Under the pieces are notes generated by a model. The model worked only from the letters and a program-made list of their open reading frames with translations, ran no database searches and was not told the DNA's origin. Both the position numbers and the translations under genes were made by a program. A DNA stretch of 20,770 bases from DASSWG01 sp041689995 (GTDB lineage: Bacteria; Bacteroidota; Bacteroidia; Flavobacteriales; Flavobacteriaceae). Within the stretch, counting starts at the first letter, position 1; each line of letters begins with the position of its first letter. Location of the stretch: NCBI GenBank assembly GCA_041689995.1, contig JBDNFD010000023.1, forward strand, positions 1 through 20,770, given 5' to 3'. Below are positions 6,189-15,167 of the stretch, one piece after another.

Positions 6189-6330
6189 TTTTTATTTTTT
6201 AGAATTTACCCTATTTCGATTACTGGTTGGTAGTAAATGCTATTTTTTAATTTCTTGCGAATTTCACTGATTTTTTCAGTAAATAAACGCTAATTTAAAT
6301 TTTGTGATTTCCGCATAAAGATATTATTTT

Positions 6331-8568
6331 TCATTCTGCACAGGGTAAAACGAACGTAAAAACGGAACCTTCGCCTTTTTTGCTTTCAACGTTGATGCTT
6401 CCGTTGTGACGTTTTATGATCTCATTGCAAAGGTACAACCCGATCCCGAAACCGGAATAGGTTTCTTGGTTTTCACCATCGACTCTGTAAAAACGTTCGA
6501 ATATCTTTTTTTGATCTTTTTTGTCAATTCCAATTCCGTGATCTTTGACGCTCACTGCCATATCTCCATTTTCCGTTTTGTGAATTATTACTTCCACATT
6601 TTGATTGCTTGGGGAATATTTTATCGCATTGGTAATGAAATTGATGAGTACCTGTGCGATGCGTTCCTCATCGCCAACCGTAGAACAATTATCCAAATCC
6701 ACCACGTCGATTTTGTAGTGGGTGTTCGTGCGCTCGATGTCTTCAATGGTGTGTTTGACCAATTTGTTCAAATCGAAGGGTTTTCTTTGGAATTGGAGGG
6801 TTTGGTCTTCAAGCCGCGATAAATCCAACATTTCAAAAATCAAACGTGTCAACCGTGTTACTTGAACGTTAATTCGTTCCAAGGAAGATTCCAATGGGAA
6901 TTTTTCAAGCTTGTGCCGATTTTCAGCTTTGCAGAGGTTCAACAACAATTGTACATAGCCTTTTATGGAAGTTACAGGGGTCTTGAGTTCGTGGCTCACC
7001 ATTTTCAGGAAATCTTCTTTCCTTTTTTGTTCTTCTTTTAAATGCTGGATTTCAGTAGTGGTACCGATCCACATGCTTGTTTTTCCATTTTCATCCTTTA
7101 TGGGCAGCGCCCGGGTCAAATGCCATTTATAGTCACCATTTTTGTCCTGGCATCTTATATCCATTTCAAAATTAGTTCCCGTTTCCACGGAATGCGTCCA
7201 TTGTTTCTCAATTTCTTCTACTTCTTCGGGGTGCATCACTTTTTGCCATCCCTCTTTTTCCAATGTTTCGACAGTGTAGCCGGAAAATGTTTCCCAACTT
7301 TTGTTGTAGTAATAAATGTTTCCTTCGGCATCGGCATTGGTGATCTTATCGGGCATCAAATTCGCCATTTGTCGGAATTTCTCTTCGCTTTCCTTTATTT
7401 TTTTGTTCATTACGGCCTGGGGTGTTACTTCTGTAGCAATATCCACCACGCCTATAATTTTTCCATTGATGTCCTTTTCTGGATAATAAATGAAATTGTA
7501 ATAACCAAGTTCTTTTTTGCCGTTTCGGATCATGGTTACGGGCATTTCGTATGCTTGGAATGGTTTTCCTGTTTTAAAAACACTTGAGAACATTTCAACA
7601 AATCCTTGCTCCACCAATTCGGGCAAGACAGAAAATAGGGGTTTTCCAATGATATTCTTTCCTTTTCCCCAAGCTTCCAAAATGGCGTCATTCGCGATTT
7701 CAATGATCAAATCTTTGCCTTTGAAGGTGGCAATCATAGAAGGTGAGGAGTGAATCACTTCCCGATAACGATGTTCGCTAATTTCCAATTTTTTAGCTTC
7801 TTCTAATTGTTTGGAAATATCACGTGCAATTTTCGAGGCCCCTATTATTTTTCCTTTACTGTTTTTTATGGGTGAAACCGTAAGGGATAACGAGATTAGT
7901 TTATTATTTTTTCCCAATCGTTCCGTCTCGAAATGATCGATAATTTCTCCTTTTTTTATTTTACCAATAATGATATTCTCTTCTTTTAATCGCTCGGGTG
8001 GAATAATGGACCGAATATTTTTTTCGATGACTTCTTCCGAATGGTAACCTAATATTTTTTGTGCGCCTTTGTTCCAACTGGTAATGGTTCCGTCCAACTT
8101 TTTGCTGATGATAACATCTTCCGAAGATTCCACTATGGCTGATAGGATATTTTTATTTTCTGTAATCTCCCAGTCGGTAATATCTTCTATGGCAAGCAAT
8201 ATTAAATTTTTGCTTTCGGAACTGGTCAGTATCTGTCGAGCGTTGAATAGCAGGGTCCGCTTTCCAAGTTTTGGAAAATCATGAATCACCTCAAAATCCT
8301 GGAAACTTTTATTTTTGGGAAGTATGGCTCCCAACAAGGTTTTCAATTCTGCGATATTCCATTGTTTATTGCCTATTTCAAAAATCGATTGCCTTACAAT
8401 GTTCTGTTTGCTGACTTTAAATGTTTTATAGAAAGCTTTATTGGCAGATTTTATCTTTAAGGATTTATCTAAAATCAAAAGCGGTTCACGGATAGTATCA
8501 ATAATGGCTTCCGCGAACTTTTTCGATTTGATAATGGATTTTTTAATGATTGGTTTTTTTTTGGCCAT
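6331..8568 (-). CDS. Cytoplasmic multi-PAS sensor histidine kinase
   Basis: This 745-residue kinase has no signal peptide or membrane helix, so it should sense an internal or diffusible signal. Four PAS-like domains can be followed at about 20-135, 143-255, 265-382 and 395-510; the second and fourth are the clearest, with ITSWNKGAQKILGY and YYYNKSWETFSGYT. Next come a HisKA domain with the phosphoacceptor H526 in VSHELKTPVTSIKGY and an ATPase domain with the N box (NFITNAIKYS, 643-652), the G1 box DHGIG (676-680) and the G2 box GFGIGL (706-711). All catalytic boxes are intact. No receiver is fused, but a stand-alone receiver follows on the same strand and is the probable partner. A weak leftward -7-like box (TATCTTTA) lies at 8592-8599. 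The stimulus is unknown. Confidence 0.94.
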   Translation of the reverse strand: MAKKKPIIKKSIIKSKKFAEAIIDTIREPLLILDKSLKIKSANKAFYKTFKVSKQNIVRQSIFEIGNKQWNIAELKTLLGAILPKNKSFQDFEVIHDFPKLGKRTLLFNARQILTSSESKNLILLAIEDITDWEITENKNILSAIVESSEDVIISKKLDGTITSWNKGAQKILGYHSEEVIEKNIRSIIPPERLKEENIIIGKIKKGEIIDHFETERLGKNNKLISLSLTVSPIKNSKGKIIGASKIARDISKQLEEAKKLEISEHRYREVIHSSPSMIATFKGKDLIIEIANDAILEAWGKGKNIIGKPLFSVLPELVEQGFVEMFSSVFKTGKPFQAYEMPVTMIRNGKKELGYYNFIYYPEKDINGKIIGVVDIATEVTPQAVMNKKIKESEEKFRQMANLMPDKITNADAEGNIYYYNKSWETFSGYTVETLEKEGWQKVMHPEEVEEIEKQWTHSVETGTNFEMDIRCQDKNGDYKWHLTRALPIKDENGKTSMWIGTTTEIQHLKEEQKRKEDFLKMVSHELKTPVTSIKGYVQLLLNLCKAENRHKLEKFPLESSLERINVQVTRLTRLIFEMLDLSRLEDQTLQFQRKPFDLNKLVKHTIEDIERTNTHYKIDVVDLDNCSTVGDEERIAQVLINFITNAIKYSPSNQNVEVIIHKTENGDMAVSVKDHGIGIDKKDQKKIFERFYRVDGENQETYSGFGIGLYLCNEIIKRHNGSINVESKKGEGSVFTFVLPCAE

Positions 8569-8870
8569 GCTCGAAAACGATTAACAAAAGCTAAAGATAC
8601 AGCAAAAATGGATAAATTTATTTCCAAAAAGAACAATCCGTCCCATTTTTTTATGTGCCTCCGTTCATTTCTGCAATCCCAAATTTTGGAAGGAGTAATG
8701 GGAATTCGTGAAAACCATGTTGTTTTTTAAGAAAAATTTTCTGCGGAAAATTTGCTGAAAAAACTGATGTTGAATTCCGGTTATTAAAATTGTGACAAAC
8801 TTTAAGTCGGCGTTAGCTGTATTCTTTCTTTAATCCCATATCGAAAATCCCCGATCTCAAATCTCTTGTT
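8569..8870. other. Gene-free spacer upstream of the histidine kinase
   Basis: No coding frame is supported across these 302 nt. It holds a strong AT-rich hairpin, AAATTTTC (8734-8741) facing GAAAATTT (8746-8753) across a TGCG loop, and GGAATTC/GAATTCC arms around 8700 and 8774. It also contains the weak TATCTTTA box near 8592-8599 that may drive the kinase, and it is the downstream region of the broken topoisomerase gene. No T-tract terminator is obvious. Confidence 0.5.
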
Positions 8871-9928
8871 TCATTTCCCGATTATCTTCAATAACACTTT
8901 TTCCGTTCTCGAAAAATAAGTATTGTCACGGTTCTTTTTGACTTTTTCGAACTGCTTTATGATTTTACCGTTTTCATATTGTTTGGGAATTTCGGGATGT
9001 ACGTAATAATTTTGGCAAACGGTTTTGGTGTTTCCCAAGGCATTTGCCGTTTCTTTATAAGCTTTGTTGCGGTTTTTCTTGTTTTGTTCTGGATTTTTCT
9101 GAATAATCCATTTCCAGTAAGGCTTCAAAAAACAATTTGCTTCCGGCCCAGGTCCGAAAATCTTTCGCCGAGAAATCGGCATCGGAAATTTCACGTAGAT
9201 AGGCGTTCACCATTCCGCTGTCTATACATTGCTTTTTCTTGGCTTCATCGTAATATTCAAACAGTTCCCATCCGGGAATTTCTTCACAGCGATTCACTGA
9301 TTTAATGAGTTTTTTGTCTTTCAAAGTAGCGGTTTGCGGCTTTCCTTTTTGTCCGATAAATTCAAATGTAAGTTCATTTCCAGAAAACACCACATGTTTT
9401 GAACACAAGGTTGTCAATCCAAAACTTTTGTTTTCGTCTGCGTAATACCGATTGCCGATTCGAAAATGGGTTTCTTCCATCAAATGAATTACCAAAGCCA
9501 GCACTTTCCGTTGAGGCATTCCGCGAAGTTTCAGATCGGCGGCAACTTGTTTCCTGATTTTCGGCAAGATTTTTCCAAATTCTGCCATCCGCATAAATTT
9601 GGTTTGGTTTTGCAAATCCGCCCAAAGTGGATGATAGCGATAGACTTTTCGGTTTTTGGTATCGCGACCCATGACTTGTAAATGACCATTTTTTAAATTG
9701 CAGATTCTTACTTCTTCCCAGGCTGGCGGAATCACCAAGTTCTTAAATCGTTCCAACTTTTTCTTATCGGTGATTTTCTGATCTTTTTTTGTGTAATAGA
9801 AATCTTTTCCCTTTTTTGTGGCGTTCTATTATTAATTTCCCTTCGGTGACATATACCAAATCATTGGCTACCAATATTTTCTTGGTTTTGGAGGGAAGAG
9901 CAGTCGTTTTTTCCGCGGAGGCGCTCAT
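8871..9928 (-). pseudogene. Type IB DNA topoisomerase with two single-base frameshifts
   Basis: Three frames together spell one bacterial (poxvirus-like) topoisomerase IB. From the ATG at 9926-9928 the first frame reads KILVANDLVYVTEGKLIIERHKKGK. The second begins with DFYYTKKDQKITDKK and runs through LVIPPAW, HFRIGN and AKDFRTWAG. The third carries NKKNRNKAYKETANALGNT and NYYVHPE, which holds the probable catalytic tyrosine. Removing one T of the + strand near 9805-9817 and one from the T5 run at 9094-9098 restores a single frame of 351 residues, a normal family length. As written, the product loses the active-site tyrosine. Such enzymes relax supercoils through a covalent 3'-phosphotyrosine. 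A TATCTTTC box (9941-9948, leftward) is a plausible promoter. The cause may be gene decay or sequence error. Confidence 0.88.
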
Positions 9929-9993
9929 TTATTTTTTACGGAAAGATAGCGAGCTTCAAGAATAAATAATGATAAGGAAATGTGAAAAATAAA

Positions 9994-10021
9994 ACCCCAT
10001 CTTTTTCAAAAAAAATGGGGT
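9994..10021 (-). terminator. Intrinsic terminator for the M42 peptidase gene
   Basis: ACCCCAT (9994-10000) and ATGGGGT (10015-10021) form a perfect 7-bp stem, extended inward by T/A pairing. Read leftward, the stem is followed by a T-rich tract (TTTTATTTTT). It lies 105 nt beyond the peptidase stop and upstream of the topoisomerase gene. Confidence 0.75.
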
Positions 10022-10125
10022 AAAAATTGAATTTCTCCTTTTAGAACTGTGCAAAAAAAACTAATTTTCCGTATTTCGGAGAATATAAAAAAGTTTAAAA
10101 ATTCATTTTTTGGATTTGAGGTTAA

Positions 10126-11214
10126 TCAATCAAAATAACTAAAAGTTTCCCCATCCTTGATCTTCAACAAACATTCATAAATCAATTTGATCACATTTTC
10201 CACATCGTCGCGGTGCACCATTTCCACGGTTGTGTGCATATAACGCAGCGGTAACGAAATCAAAGCTGAAGCCACGCCGCCATTACTGTACGCAAAGGCA
10301 TCGGTGTCAGTTCCCGTGGCGCGACTGGAGGCCATTCGTTGGAATGGAATTTTCTTTTCATCGGCCGTGTCCATAATAAGTTCCCGCAATTTATTCTGCA
10401 CCGCCGGAGCGTAGGTGATCGCTGGACCTTTTCCGATTTTGGTGTCGCCTTCTTTTTTCTTTTCGATCATTGGTGTGGAGGTGTCGTGCGTAACGTCTGT
10501 TACGATTGCGACATTGGGTTTAATGCGATCCGTGATCATTTGTGCGCCACGCAGCCCAATTTCCTCTTGCACGGAATTGGTAACATACAATCCGAACGGC
10601 AATTTCTTTTTGTTCTCTTTCAGTAAACGCGCTACCTCGGCAATCATAAATCCGCCCATTCGGTTGTCCAGCGCGCGGCAAACGAATTTGTTCTTATTCA
10701 ATATGAAAAATTCATCGGGATATGTGATGACACAACCAACGTGCACGCCCAATTTTTCCACTTCTTCTTTGGTATCGCATCCTACATCGATACAAATATT
10801 GTCGAGTTGTGGGGATTTTTCGTCGCTTTTATCGCGCGTGTGAATAGCGGGCCAGCCGAAAACACCTTTCACAATTCCTTTTTTAGTATGAATATTCACG
10901 CGTTTGGAAGCCGCGATTTGATGGTCGCTGCCGCCGTTTCGGATGACGTAAATTAGTCCGTTATCGGTAATATAGTTCACGTACCACGAAATTTCATCGG
11001 CGTGTCCTTCTATGACCACCTTAAATTTTGCTTTTGGATTGATTACTCCCACGGCGGTTCCATAAGTGTCGGTGATGAATTCGTCCACATAGGGTTTCAG
11101 GTAGTCCATCCATATTTTTTGTCCGTCCCATTCATATCCTGTCGGGGCGGCATTATTCAGGTATTTTTCAAGAAAATCCATTGATTTCTTGTTCAAGATG
11201 CTTTTGTCGGCCAT
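10126..11214 (-). CDS. M42 family metallo-aminopeptidase
   Basis: The 362-residue product, counted from the ATG at 11212-11214, is a co-catalytic dizinc aminopeptidase of family M42 (glutamyl aminopeptidase/endoglucanase-like). Visible elements are GHADEI with ligand H71 and catalytic-type D73, the bridging aspartate D183 in RALDNRMGG, the QEEIGLRG glutamates E217-E218, D240 in VTDVTHD, and H327 in RYMHTTVEMV. The frame extends 18 codons upstream to a TTG, but that part is unlike the family and overlaps the divergent promoter region, so the ATG is preferred. It has no signal peptide and should be cytosolic, trimming peptides. It is divergent from the DUF4294 gene and ends in a good terminator. 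Confidence 0.95.
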   Translation of the reverse strand: MADKSILNKKSMDFLEKYLNNAAPTGYEWDGQKIWMDYLKPYVDEFITDTYGTAVGVINPKAKFKVVIEGHADEISWYVNYITDNGLIYVIRNGGSDHQIAASKRVNIHTKKGIVKGVFGWPAIHTRDKSDEKSPQLDNICIDVGCDTKEEVEKLGVHVGCVITYPDEFFILNKNKFVCRALDNRMGGFMIAEVARLLKENKKKLPFGLYVTNSVQEEIGLRGAQMITDRIKPNVAIVTDVTHDTSTPMIEKKKEGDTKIGKGPAITYAPAVQNKLRELIMDTADEKKIPFQRMASSRATGTDTDAFAYSNGGVASALISLPLRYMHTTVEMVHRDDVENVIKLIYECLLKIKDGETFSYFD

Positions 11215-11280
11215 TGTTTGTTTGAATTGATTTATTGCGAAATTACTATTTAAATTGGCTTTTGACAAGTTCAGATTCCT

Positions 11281-11288
11281 TAATTTTG
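11281..11288 (+). promoter_or_regulatory. Candidate -7 box for the DUF4294 gene
   Basis: TAATTTTG is an exact TAnnTTTG match. Upstream TTG triplets lie 16 nt (11262-11264) and 23 nt (11255-11257) away, at or near the edges of the usual spacing. If real, transcription starts near 11295, which excludes the TTG codons at 11235 and 11286 as starts of the downstream gene. Confidence 0.4.
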
Positions 11289-11330
11289 GAACGGTTTTCG
11301 ATAACTGAAAAGAAAATAAAAAGATTTCTC

Positions 11331-12056
11331 TTGGGAAAATATGTGTTTCTTGTTTTTTTTATGGCGCAAGTCGTTGTCGGGCAAACCCGTGATTCGTTGC
11401 AAACGGCCACTGTTGAGCTTGATTCTTTAATATTGCAAAGAGATATTATTCAAATTGATTCTATTCCGAATGATTCCACCGCTATTCAATATATTATAAT
11501 TGGCGACAGTATTCCTGTGGATGCGATCGATTTGGGAAAAGTGCTTATTTTGAGTAAACTAAAGTTCAAGGATCGGCAAGAACAACGTCGGTATTTAATT
11601 TTGCAACGAAAAACCCGAAAAGTATGGCCATTTGCGACCTTAGCAGCGGATCGATTGGAGGAATTGAATGTGCGTTTGACAAAAATCGAAGATAAATCGG
11701 ATCGAAAAAAATACGTTCGAATGATCCAAGATTATATGGAGGGACAATTTAAGGAGAAATTGAAAAACCTGACCAAAACCGAAGGACAAATTTTGGTGAA
11801 ACTGCTTTATCGTCAAACTGGGATCACCACCTACGAATTGGTGCGGGAAATGCGCAGCGGTTGGAATGCCTTTTGGTACAATTCCACTGCCGGACTTTTC
11901 AATATTTCGCTGAAAGAAAAATATCTTCCTGAAACCGTGGAAGAAGATTTTTTAATCGAAGATATCCTTCAACGTTCTTTTCGGCAGAACATTTTAGAAC
12001 CGCAAGAACCCGCTATTGAAATTGATTATTTGGAGCTGCTGAACAAATGGCAATAA
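11331..12056 (+). CDS. Exported DUF4294 family protein
   Basis: This protein carries a hydrophobic segment KYVFLVFFMAQVVVG ending in GQ, typical of a cleaved signal peptide in this phylum, followed by the DUF4294 domain: DSIPVDAIDLGKVLILSKLKF, the RRYLILQRKTRKVWPFA segment, RKKYVRMIQDYMEGQF and LVKLLYRQTGITTYELVREMRSGWNAFWYN. It is expected in the periplasm or at the membrane; the molecular function is unknown. The start is uncertain because no ATG precedes the signal peptide. TTG at 11331 (241 residues) is chosen because a promoter-like box covers the earlier TTG at 11286; TTG at 11235 is less likely still. As I recall it, the pairing with an M42 peptidase recurs in flavobacteria. It converges with sbcC, 16 nt away. 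Confidence 0.82.
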   Translation: MGKYVFLVFFMAQVVVGQTRDSLQTATVELDSLILQRDIIQIDSIPNDSTAIQYIIIGDSIPVDAIDLGKVLILSKLKFKDRQEQRRYLILQRKTRKVWPFATLAADRLEELNVRLTKIEDKSDRKKYVRMIQDYMEGQFKEKLKNLTKTEGQILVKLLYRQTGITTYELVREMRSGWNAFWYNSTAGLFNISLKEKYLPETVEEDFLIEDILQRSFRQNILEPQEPAIEIDYLELLNKWQ

Positions 12057-12072
12057 GCATCATTTTTAAAGT

Positions 12073-15000
12073 TTATTTCACTTCCAGCGAACTATATCCT
12101 TGTCCATTCCGTTTCAATTGGATTTGCGTGGTAATGCGCTCTTTCAGGGAATCCACATGGCTGATGATGCCAATGGTTTTGGAAGATTCAGCCTGCAATC
12201 GTTCCAAAGTGTCCAAGGTTTGATCTAGGGTTTCTTGATCCAGGGTGCCAAATCCTTCATCGATAAAAAGGCTGTTTATTTCCACATTTTTGGAAGCCAA
12301 ATCGGACAATGCCAAAGCCATGGATAAGCTCAGAATAAAGGTTTCCCCTCCCGAGAGTGTTTTCACCGATCTTCGTTGCCCACCCATATCGTTGTCGATA
12401 GCGGTGAGCCCGTCATCTTCTTCTTTTTTTGGTTTGTCGATTCGGTAGCGGTCGCTCAAATCATTTAAACGAATATTTGCGAGTTGCAATAACTGGTTTA
12501 AGCTGAGATCCTGTGCAAAATCGTTGAATTTTTTTCCAGTAGCATCGCCAATAAGCTCGTTCAACAAGCGCCATTTCCGAATTTGTTTTTCTTTTTCGGA
12601 GATTTCAACTTGTAATTGGTCCAGTCGTTTCAGGTTGTCGGAATGGTTTTTTAATTGTCGGGATAATTCCTTGCAATCTTCGGTTAGTTCTTTGTAATGT
12701 TTATTTTTTTCCTCCAAAATCTCACGTAATTTTTCTGACGTTTCCGGATTGTCAGCTTTTTTTGAAACTAATAATTGAGATTGAAGTATAAGAAGCGAAC
12801 TTGAAAGACTCGTGATTTTCGTTTGGAATTTTTCACGTTTAGATCGTAAAGATTCAAATTCCGATTCTGACATCAAGGCTTTTCTGGCGTTTTCAATATT
12901 TTCAAAACCTTGCTTTCTCGCAAACGGAAGCAATTCTTTTTTCAATTCTTCTATTTCGGAAGATTTGTCTTCTATTTTTTTCTCAAGTTCCGAAAATCGC
13001 ACCCGTATATTTTTTTCATCTTGTTGCAAGCGCGCCCATTTGTTGGAAATTTCGCCAATATCCTTGGTAATATCCTCGCCGGAATATGCTATTTCGAGTT
13101 CCGATTTCAATTTTTTCCCTATGGAATAAATTTGTTGAAGTTCTCGGAGTAATGGAATCCCTTCTGAAATCGCCATTAAATCCCGTTGTTCTTCTTGGTA
13201 TTTCTGTATCTTTTGAACTTGTTCACGCCAATCACGGCATATTTTTTCCCAACTAATATTTTCGATATCGGGACATAAATGGCCGTATTTGTTGGAAAAT
13301 ATTGCTTTTTTGGTTTTTAGATCGTTTTTTTGATTTGCATAATTGCTACTGATTATTTCCACTCCTTTCTTTGTCGTTTCATAATTGGCGGTCGCGGCAC
13401 TTAATTTATTTTTCCAGATATCCAGTTCTCTTCTGATTTTGGTGATTTCGATTTCCAAAGAACTCGTTTTTTCCGGTAAACCTTCAGAATACGGATGTTT
13501 CAAAGCACCACAAAGCGGACAAGGTTTCCCGTCTATTAATGAATGCCGATGTTCTTCCAAAGTGGCCAGTAAAATTTGATTTTCACGTTGTAATTCAAAT
13601 TTTTCCAGTTTCTCTTGATATAATTCCGAGTTGCTTTTCGCCAATTCAATCACTGCCGGGAATTCTTTTAGTTTTTTGGAATTCACTTCTTCCTCGGATT
13701 CCAATTGTTTCATATCGGAAGTTATTTTATGGATTTCCTCATCTTTTCGCCAAGCCTCCTGCGCGAGTTCCAACCGATTGGAAAGGTTTTCTTTTACCTG
13801 TTGTGAGTTTTCTAAATCCAAATCTTTCAGAGTGATGCTTAATGCTGAAATTTTTTCTTCGGTGTTTTTTTTAAGTGTTAGCAATCTTTTTTCACTAGCT
13901 GCCAAATTTTCTTCGTTCAGTTGAAATTCGATTCCTTGAAGTGCCCGGTTTAGTTCATTTTTTATAGATTTATATTCCTGTAGTTTATCGTTTCTTTCTT
14001 GTTGAAGGGAATATATCTTCTTTCCAAAATGCTCCAGTTGTGGTCCAAATTCTTCCGAAGTGACCGAAACACCTATAAAATTCCTTGTATCAACCAGACA
14101 TTCCTGGCGGGCTTCAAAGTTTTCGTTTTGTGATTTCTCACAACTTTTCTGCTCAGTTTGCCCATCGGCCAATTCCTTTTTCTGCTGGCTCCAATTTCGA
14201 AACTGTTCGGCTTTAGCTTGAATTTTTTCGTGCTGTTTTAATAAAAATCCGTGTTGTAAGTTGAAAGTTTTTAATTCGTTTTCGGCATCTAATTGCTCTT
14301 TTTCCCGGATTTGGATCTCTTTTTCCTGTTTGGCTATTTTTTCTTTTAATTCCAGTTGTTTATTTAATGAAAGGATATTCTTTTCCAATTCCTTAACATT
14401 GGTTTCCTTTTGTGTCAGATCATTGGAAAATTGCTTTTTCTGTTCTTCTTCCAATAAATTTTCCTTTATGACCGCAATGCGTTGCTGTTGGGTTTCGATC
14501 ACTCGGTTTTCTTCCTTGAATTTTTCATAACTTTTTCTTCCCAATTGTCGATAAATTCCGGTGCCGGTGATTTTCTCCAACAATTCCCCGCGTTCACTTT
14601 TGGACGCTTTTAGAAACCTGGCAAATTCCCCTTGGGCAAGTAATACCGCTTTGATGAACTGGTCGTAATTCAATCCGATTAATTCCTCGTTTTTTTTTGG
14701 GACTTCAGACTTTTTTAAATCGATCAGTTCCCCGGTTCCCACTTTACTGATCTGCATATTGTACTCTCGCAAATTTCCCGTTCGAGCGGTGGAAATATTC
14801 CATTCGGAGCGAAAGGATCCTGTTTTTGCTTCATAGGTTACCGCCGCCATGGCTTCCTGCTGATTCCGCGTGATAATGGCTCCGGTTTTATTGATCTCAT
14901 TGTTGGAAACCACTGCCAATCGTGGAATTTTATTGAAAAGAGCTAAAGAAATCACATCGAGAATCGTACTTTTTCCGCTGCCCGTTGGACCCGTGATTGC

Positions 15001-15099
15001 AAAAAGTGAACTCGTGGTGAAAGGCGGTTTTGTGAAATCTATTTCATGGCTTCCTTTTAAGGAATTAATATTTTGGAATTCGATTTTCAATATTTTCAT
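12073..15099 (-). CDS. sbcC: Exonuclease subunit SbcC (Rad50-like ATPase)
   Basis: SbcC is the SMC-like ATPase that, with SbcD, cuts DNA hairpins and protein-blocked ends. The 1008-residue protein is close to the usual length. Walker A GPTGSGKS lies at 37-44. Long coiled-coil arms run from about 180 to 870, rich in E, K, Q and L, interrupted by the zinc-hook motif CPLC at 527-530. The carboxyl ATPase half has the signature LSGGE (915-919), Walker B LFIDEGFG (944-951) and the H-loop histidine near 981. All motifs are intact. The frame stays open across a T9 run near 14690-14698, which argues for good sequence quality here. It follows sbcD by 68 nt on the same strand and probably shares its transcript. 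Confidence 0.96.
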   Translation of the reverse strand: MKILKIEFQNINSLKGSHEIDFTKPPFTTSSLFAITGPTGSGKSTILDVISLALFNKIPRLAVVSNNEINKTGAIITRNQQEAMAAVTYEAKTGSFRSEWNISTARTGNLREYNMQISKVGTGELIDLKKSEVPKKNEELIGLNYDQFIKAVLLAQGEFARFLKASKSERGELLEKITGTGIYRQLGRKSYEKFKEENRVIETQQQRIAVIKENLLEEEQKKQFSNDLTQKETNVKELEKNILSLNKQLELKEKIAKQEKEIQIREKEQLDAENELKTFNLQHGFLLKQHEKIQAKAEQFRNWSQQKKELADGQTEQKSCEKSQNENFEARQECLVDTRNFIGVSVTSEEFGPQLEHFGKKIYSLQQERNDKLQEYKSIKNELNRALQGIEFQLNEENLAASEKRLLTLKKNTEEKISALSITLKDLDLENSQQVKENLSNRLELAQEAWRKDEEIHKITSDMKQLESEEEVNSKKLKEFPAVIELAKSNSELYQEKLEKFELQRENQILLATLEEHRHSLIDGKPCPLCGALKHPYSEGLPEKTSSLEIEITKIRRELDIWKNKLSAATANYETTKKGVEIISSNYANQKNDLKTKKAIFSNKYGHLCPDIENISWEKICRDWREQVQKIQKYQEEQRDLMAISEGIPLLRELQQIYSIGKKLKSELEIAYSGEDITKDIGEISNKWARLQQDEKNIRVRFSELEKKIEDKSSEIEELKKELLPFARKQGFENIENARKALMSESEFESLRSKREKFQTKITSLSSSLLILQSQLLVSKKADNPETSEKLREILEEKNKHYKELTEDCKELSRQLKNHSDNLKRLDQLQVEISEKEKQIRKWRLLNELIGDATGKKFNDFAQDLSLNQLLQLANIRLNDLSDRYRIDKPKKEEDDGLTAIDNDMGGQRRSVKTLSGGETFILSLSMALALSDLASKNVEINSLFIDEGFGTLDQETLDQTLDTLERLQAESSKTIGIISHVDSLKERITTQIQLKRNGQGYSSLEVK

Positions 15100-15167
15100 G
15101 ATTTTTTTTATAGAATGTGGAGGTGCTGTTTCAGCGAAAGTGGATTTTAAAACGAATATTTGATTTT

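Noticed and set aside
7042..7587. Long rightward open frame inside the histidine kinase
   Set aside because: It is antisense to the conserved PAS domains, with no recognisable domain of its own.
9055..9830. Programmed frameshifting in the topoisomerase gene
   Set aside because: Two separate shifts would be required, no slippery heptamer with a downstream structure is apparent, and this family is not known to use frameshifting.
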